This document shows positions 6,926 to 10,000 of a stretch of 10,000 bases of DNA, in pieces. The notes under the pieces were generated by a model. The model was not told the origin of the DNA and did no database searches. It was given only the letters and a program-made list of their open reading frames with translations. How positions within the stretch are numbered: position 1 is the first letter of the stretch; each line of letters opens with the position of its first letter. The DNA is from Anaerolinea sp. (GTDB lineage Bacteria; Chloroflexota; Anaerolineae; Anaerolineales; Anaerolineaceae): contig JAIWNK010000057.1 in the NCBI GenBank assembly GCA_020216845.1, forward strand, positions 1 to 10,000, read 5' to 3'. Made by a program: the position numbers and the translations under genes.

Positions 6926-6955
6926 CAGGCAGGGTTGCTTTGATCGGGTTGTGCG

Positions 6956-7177
6956 CTAGGAGCGATCTTGAATCGGCGGGTTGGTATGCTCTCCTTCAAG
7001 CGGCATCACGACCCACAGAATCAAGTAAATCAGCAGACCGTGCCCACCGAACAGCAGCATCAACACAAAAATCAATCGCACCAGGGTGGGGTCAAGCACA
7101 AAATAATTGGCCAGCCCGGCGCACACACCGCCAATCATTTGGTCGTTTCGACTACGCATCAGACGTTGAGTTTGCAT
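6956..7177 (-). CDS. PspC-domain small membrane protein
   Basis: A 73-residue protein consisting almost only of a PspC domain. The N-terminal part, RLMRSRNDQMIGGVCAGLANYFVLDPTLVRL (5-35), is the hallmark of the family. A hydrophobic stretch from about 33 to 59 (LIFVLMLLFGGHGLLIYLILWVVMP) is one long or two short membrane helices. A short polar tail follows. PspC proteins sit in the cytoplasmic membrane and in some bacteria sense envelope stress and recruit PspA; stand-alone copies like this one are often of unknown role. The ATG has AAGGAG (7186-7191) 8 nt upstream. It is a single-gene unit with its own terminator and is divergent from the CBM9 lipoprotein gene. No pspA is in the window. Confidence 0.9.
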   Translation of the reverse strand: MQTQRLMRSRNDQMIGGVCAGLANYFVLDPTLVRLIFVLMLLFGGHGLLIYLILWVVMPLEGEHTNPPIQDRS

Positions 7178-7236
7178 TTGTCAATCTCCTTTTCACCTTC
7201 ATCTACGCAAAGTCAATCAACAGGTTGCACATGCGC

Positions 7237-7242
7237 TATAAT
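7237..7242 (+). promoter_or_regulatory. Likely -10 element of the CBM9 lipoprotein gene
   Basis: A perfect TATAAT lies 31 nt before the ATG at 7274, giving a leader of about 25 nt with GAGGA at 7261-7265 as ribosome binding site. No convincing -35 hexamer is seen 15-19 bp upstream. The 96-bp gap between the two start codons must also hold the PspC gene promoter, which I cannot identify. Confidence 0.5.
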
Positions 7243-7273
7243 TACAAAAAAGATTCAACCGAGGAAAACCGCC

Positions 7274-8221
7274 ATGAAATCCTACCGCTTATGGATTTGG
7301 GTATTTGTCGTTGCCTTGTTGGCAGGGTGCACCAACACCCCCACACTGGACATCAATTCGCTGCAAACCGCAGCTGCTCAAACAGCCATCGTAATTGCCA
7401 CGCAAGCGCAATTTGAAACACAGGTAGCCGGCCTGACGCAAGCCACGCCGACCAGTGCTCCCATCAGCACAACGCCGCAAATCACTGTGCTGGCCCCGCC
7501 CACCGCAGTGTTGCCCTCACCCGCCGTCTCCACCCCGGTCACGCCCAGCGCCACTGCCCCAGCAGAGCCACGCCCCGGCGGCGACTACGCCGCGCCGCGC
7601 CTGACCGCTCCCCCCAAGCTCGATGGCGTATGGGACGAATGGGAAACCCCAGCATTTGCCATCCGCTCTCTGGTCTATAACCGCACTGCCAGCACCTGGG
7701 AAGGCGACAATGACCTCGAAGGCTCGTTCCGCATTGGCTGGGATGCAACCAACCTTTACCTGGCCGTCAAAGCCAATGATGATATCTTTTCACAAAAAGC
7801 GACCGGCAAAGACCTGTTCAAGGGCGATAGCATCGAACTGCTGCTGGATACCGACCTGAACGGCGACTATAGCGTTCCCCTGCTCAACAGCGACGATTAT
7901 CAGTTGGGCATGTCGCCGGGCGTGCTGCCAGCCGGGACGGGACGCGAGGCCTATTTGTGGTATCCGCAAAACGTGGCCGGCACGCGCACACAGGTGACGC
8001 TTGCCTCCGTGGGCGGCGATGGCGCCTGGCGCATTGAAGCTGCCATCCCCTGGAGTGTGTTCGGCATCACCCCCAGCGCGGGGATGAAGTTCGGCTTTGC
8101 CGTCTCCATTTCCGATTGCGATGACCGCGACGCCGCCTGTCAGGATAGCATGGTCTCCACCGCCCCCAAGCGCAATTTCAGCAACCCCACCACCTGGGGC
8201 ACGCTGACCTTGCAACCTTAG
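7274..8221 (+). CDS. Lipoprotein with CBM9/DOMON-like carbohydrate-binding domain
   Basis: A 315-residue exported lipoprotein. Its signal peptide ends in LAGC, with Cys19 as the lipidation site. Residues 20-105 form a low-complexity Ala/Thr/Gln then Pro/Thr/Ser-rich linker that would hold the domain away from the membrane. The folded part (about 108-315) matches the family 9 carbohydrate-binding/DOMON-like beta-sandwich: LDGVWDEWE (117-124), FRIGWDATNLYLAVKANDD (152-170), KGDSIELLLDTDLNGDY (183-199), WRIEAAIPWSVFGI (252-265) and MKFGFAVSISDCDD (271-284). No catalytic domain is present, so a binding or sensing role is inferred; the ligand may be a sugar or haem. I took the ATG at 7274, which starts a proper signal peptide after GAGGA. 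The frame is open further upstream but runs through the antisense of the PspC gene. Confidence 0.85.
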   Translation: MKSYRLWIWVFVVALLAGCTNTPTLDINSLQTAAAQTAIVIATQAQFETQVAGLTQATPTSAPISTTPQITVLAPPTAVLPSPAVSTPVTPSATAPAEPRPGGDYAAPRLTAPPKLDGVWDEWETPAFAIRSLVYNRTASTWEGDNDLEGSFRIGWDATNLYLAVKANDDIFSQKATGKDLFKGDSIELLLDTDLNGDYSVPLLNSDDYQLGMSPGVLPAGTGREAYLWYPQNVAGTRTQVTLASVGGDGAWRIEAAIPWSVFGITPSAGMKFGFAVSISDCDDRDAACQDSMVSTAPKRNFSNPTTWGTLTLQP

Positions 8222-8264
8222 GGCGCATCACGGAATAGATTGCTCACTTCAACCGGATGCGCCC
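8221..8264. terminator. Hairpin spanning the convergent stop codons
   Basis: The arms GGGCGCATC (8221-8229) and GATGCGCCC (8256-8264) are perfect inverted repeats. After a bulged A at 8230, CGG (8231-8233) pairs with CCG (8253-8255), giving 12 pairs with a 19-nt loop. The 5' arm begins at the last base of the CBM9 gene stop; the diguanylate cyclase stop (8244-8246) lies in the loop. No U-tract follows on either strand. Confidence 0.5.
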
Positions 8265-10000
8265 GCTGCGATTGGCGAACTTCTCAGCATACATCCGTTC
8301 ATCAGCCGCGGCCAACACAGCCGGCAGCAACTCGGGGGCTTCGGCGGTTGCCACACCAAAGGAAAGCCGCACCACCCGCTCTGGATATTGCTGATTGTGC
8401 ATCTCAATCGCCCGGTGCAGACGATTGTTCAACTCATCGGCCATTTGTCGGTTGGTGCAAGGTAGCAAAACGGCAAATTCATCACCGCCAATGCGCGCCA
8501 GCACATCTTGCTGCCGGAACAGCCGCACCAGCAAGCGCGCCGTGCGCTGCAACAATTCATCCCCGGCGCTATGACCGTGCTGATCATTGACCCGTTTCAG
8601 CTCATCCAGGTCCATCATCACCACGCTAAGCGGAAAAGACTCGGCAGAGCGCTGCAAACGAGCCAACGCGGCCTCAAAAAAGGTGCGGTTATACAAGCCG
8701 GTCAGTGCATCATGTGTGCTGATATATTCCAGCCGTTGCTCCGCCTCATGACGCTCGGTAATGTCACGGCTGATGAACAACAATTCGTGCGGCACCTCGC
8801 GCACATCGTGTAACACCTCCCCCTTCGCTTCCAGGTAAAACTCACCTCCATCTTCCCGCCGGGCGACATACACGCCAACTTTGCGTTGGCCCTCCGTCAG
8901 CAAATGCTGCAAATCTTGTGCGGCACGCGGGCGATCTTGCTCAGCGATCCATTCCAACAAATTACGTCCCTCTGCATTGCGAGAATCTTGTAAGCCAAAC
9001 AACATCAACCCCGCCGGCGAGACGAATTTCACCCCGCCGGACAGATCCGTCAAAATAATTGCCTCCGGCAAAGCATTGACCAACGTGCGATAACGCTCCT
9101 CGCTGGCTTGCAAAAATTGTTCAGCTCGCTTTCGTTCGGTAATATCATAGGCAGTGACCAACCCGGCCGGTTGCCCATCAAAAACCGTCAGAGCCGCCGA
9201 AACATCCACCCAGCGCGTTTCCCCCGCACGATTGAGAAAGCGAACTTCATAGCGAGAGGGTGCGTCCTCACCGCGAAAACGAGCTGCCGCATATTGAAGT
9301 ACTCGAGGGCGATCTTCCGGGTGCAAAATCGTCGTAAAATCATCGTCCAATTCGGCAAAGGCATAGCCGGTCAACTGCTCAAACATTCGGTTGACAAACA
9401 GCGCCTTGCGCCCGCGGTAGATCAGCAGCGCAGCTGCAGTTGTTTCCACCAGAGTGCGCAAGGTCGTTTCTTTGCGTTGCAAAACAATCTCTGCGCGTTT
9501 GCGCTCGGTCACATCCTCAACAAAAACAAAGAAGCCGGCCACAGCGCCATTCTCAGCCTGCTCTGGCACATAGCGCTGACGCAAGACGAACAATTGCTCG
9601 CCGCGCCGCAACACCTGCTCAAATTGTTGCGGTTGCCCCTGCAAGACCTTCTCAATAAACGGGGCACATTGGGCAAAAGCCACATGCCCAAGCACGCGCC
9701 GCATGGGCAAGCCCTGAATCTGTGCCGCGGAGAAACCCCAAAAGCGGGCATAGAGCGGATTGACCGAACGATACGTCTGATCCACACTCAACGAAGCCGC
9801 CTGCATGGGCAATGCATTGACCAGCAAATGCAGCTGACGACGGTGTTCTTCCAACAACCGTTGCGCCCGCCGTCGGGCACTGACATCGCGCACAACCGCA
9901 AGCGCCAATGCTTCGCCGACATTCGACCAGGCACTCAGCGTCACTTCGCAATCCAACATCTGACCATCAGGGCGCAAACAGCGCCAGGCAAAATGCGATG
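8244..10000 (-). CDS. Multi-PAS diguanylate cyclase (partial, N-terminus outside the window)
   Basis: The last 584 residues of a signalling enzyme that makes c-di-GMP from two GTP. The 5' end lies beyond position 10000: the frame is open to the edge and encodes SHFAWRCLRPDGQMLDCEV, the middle of a PAS domain, so the TTG at 9977 is not a real start. Order in the visible part: the end of a PAS (1-45), a PAS (about 55-168), a PAS (175-293) and a PAS (298-418), each ended by a linker such as VTERKRAE or ITERHEAE, then GGDEF (424-584). The active site is intact: ARIGGDEFAVLLP with GGDEF at 504-508, and MDLDELKRVND before it. The inhibitory I-site RQQD (495-498) stands five residues ahead of GGDEF, so product feedback is expected. 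No EAL domain and no membrane segment are seen in the visible part. The PAS ligands are unknown. Confidence 0.93.
   Translation of the reverse strand, partial: SHFAWRCLRPDGQMLDCEVTLSAWSNVGEALALAVVRDVSARRRAQRLLEEHRRQLHLLVNALPMQAASLSVDQTYRSVNPLYARFWGFSAAQIQGLPMRRVLGHVAFAQCAPFIEKVLQGQPQQFEQVLRRGEQLFVLRQRYVPEQAENGAVAGFFVFVEDVTERKRAEIVLQRKETTLRTLVETTAAALLIYRGRKALFVNRMFEQLTGYAFAELDDDFTTILHPEDRPRVLQYAAARFRGEDAPSRYEVRFLNRAGETRWVDVSAALTVFDGQPAGLVTAYDITERKRAEQFLQASEERYRTLVNALPEAIILTDLSGGVKFVSPAGLMLFGLQDSRNAEGRNLLEWIAEQDRPRAAQDLQHLLTEGQRKVGVYVARREDGGEFYLEAKGEVLHDVREVPHELLFISRDITERHEAEQRLEYISTHDALTGLYNRTFFEAALARLQRSAESFPLSVVMMDLDELKRVNDQHGHSAGDELLQRTARLLVRLFRQQDVLARIGGDEFAVLLPCTNRQMADELNNRLHRAIEMHNQQYPERVVRLSFGVATAEAPELLPAVLAAADERMYAEKFANRSGRIRLK

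Noticed and set aside
6968..7273. Upstream extension of the CBM9 lipoprotein frame
   Set aside because: It crosses the PspC gene in antisense and would bury the signal peptide that begins at 7274.

Overview
The window reads as ordinary chromosome of a GC-rich, probably monoderm bacterium. The best fit, inferred from protein style and not from any database search, is Chloroflexota, class Anaerolineae. The reasons are the PdxS/PdxT vitamin B6 pair with a GNAT-like partner, a single-chain ADP-forming acyl-CoA synthetase, and two lipoproteins with long Pro/Thr-rich linkers. No rRNA, tRNA, CRISPR array, insertion sequence or phage gene is visible. I see no compact novel defence or mobile system.

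Layout. (1) 11-2397, minus strand: pdxS, then pdxT, then a GNAT-like gene, tightly packed and probably one operon making pyridoxal 5'-phosphate. (2) 2398-2687: a 290-bp AT-richer divergent intergenic region with promoter-like elements on both strands, a 7-bp inverted repeat and a short direct repeat. (3) 2688-4712, plus strand: a Kv-beta/YghZ-type aldo-keto reductase followed 15 nt later by an SGNH-hydrolase-like lipoprotein whose expected catalytic Ser is Cys. (4) 4745-6856, minus strand: a fused alpha-beta ADP-forming acyl-CoA synthetase, driven by an extended -10 promoter so close to the ATG that its mRNA may be leaderless. (5) 6956-7177, minus strand: a small PspC-domain membrane protein with its own intrinsic terminator. 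(6) 7274-8221, plus strand: a lipoprotein carrying a CBM9/DOMON-like beta-sandwich. (7) 8244-10000, minus strand: the C-terminal part of a multi-PAS diguanylate cyclase, cut by the window end.

The genes form several short independent units: B6 synthesis, a redox enzyme with a secreted lipoprotein, energy-conserving acyl-CoA metabolism, envelope stress, surface carbohydrate binding and c-di-GMP signalling. The most notable non-coding pattern is that both convergent gene junctions (4697-4723 and 8221-8264) carry a strong GC-rich hairpin with a stop codon in its loop and no U-tract.
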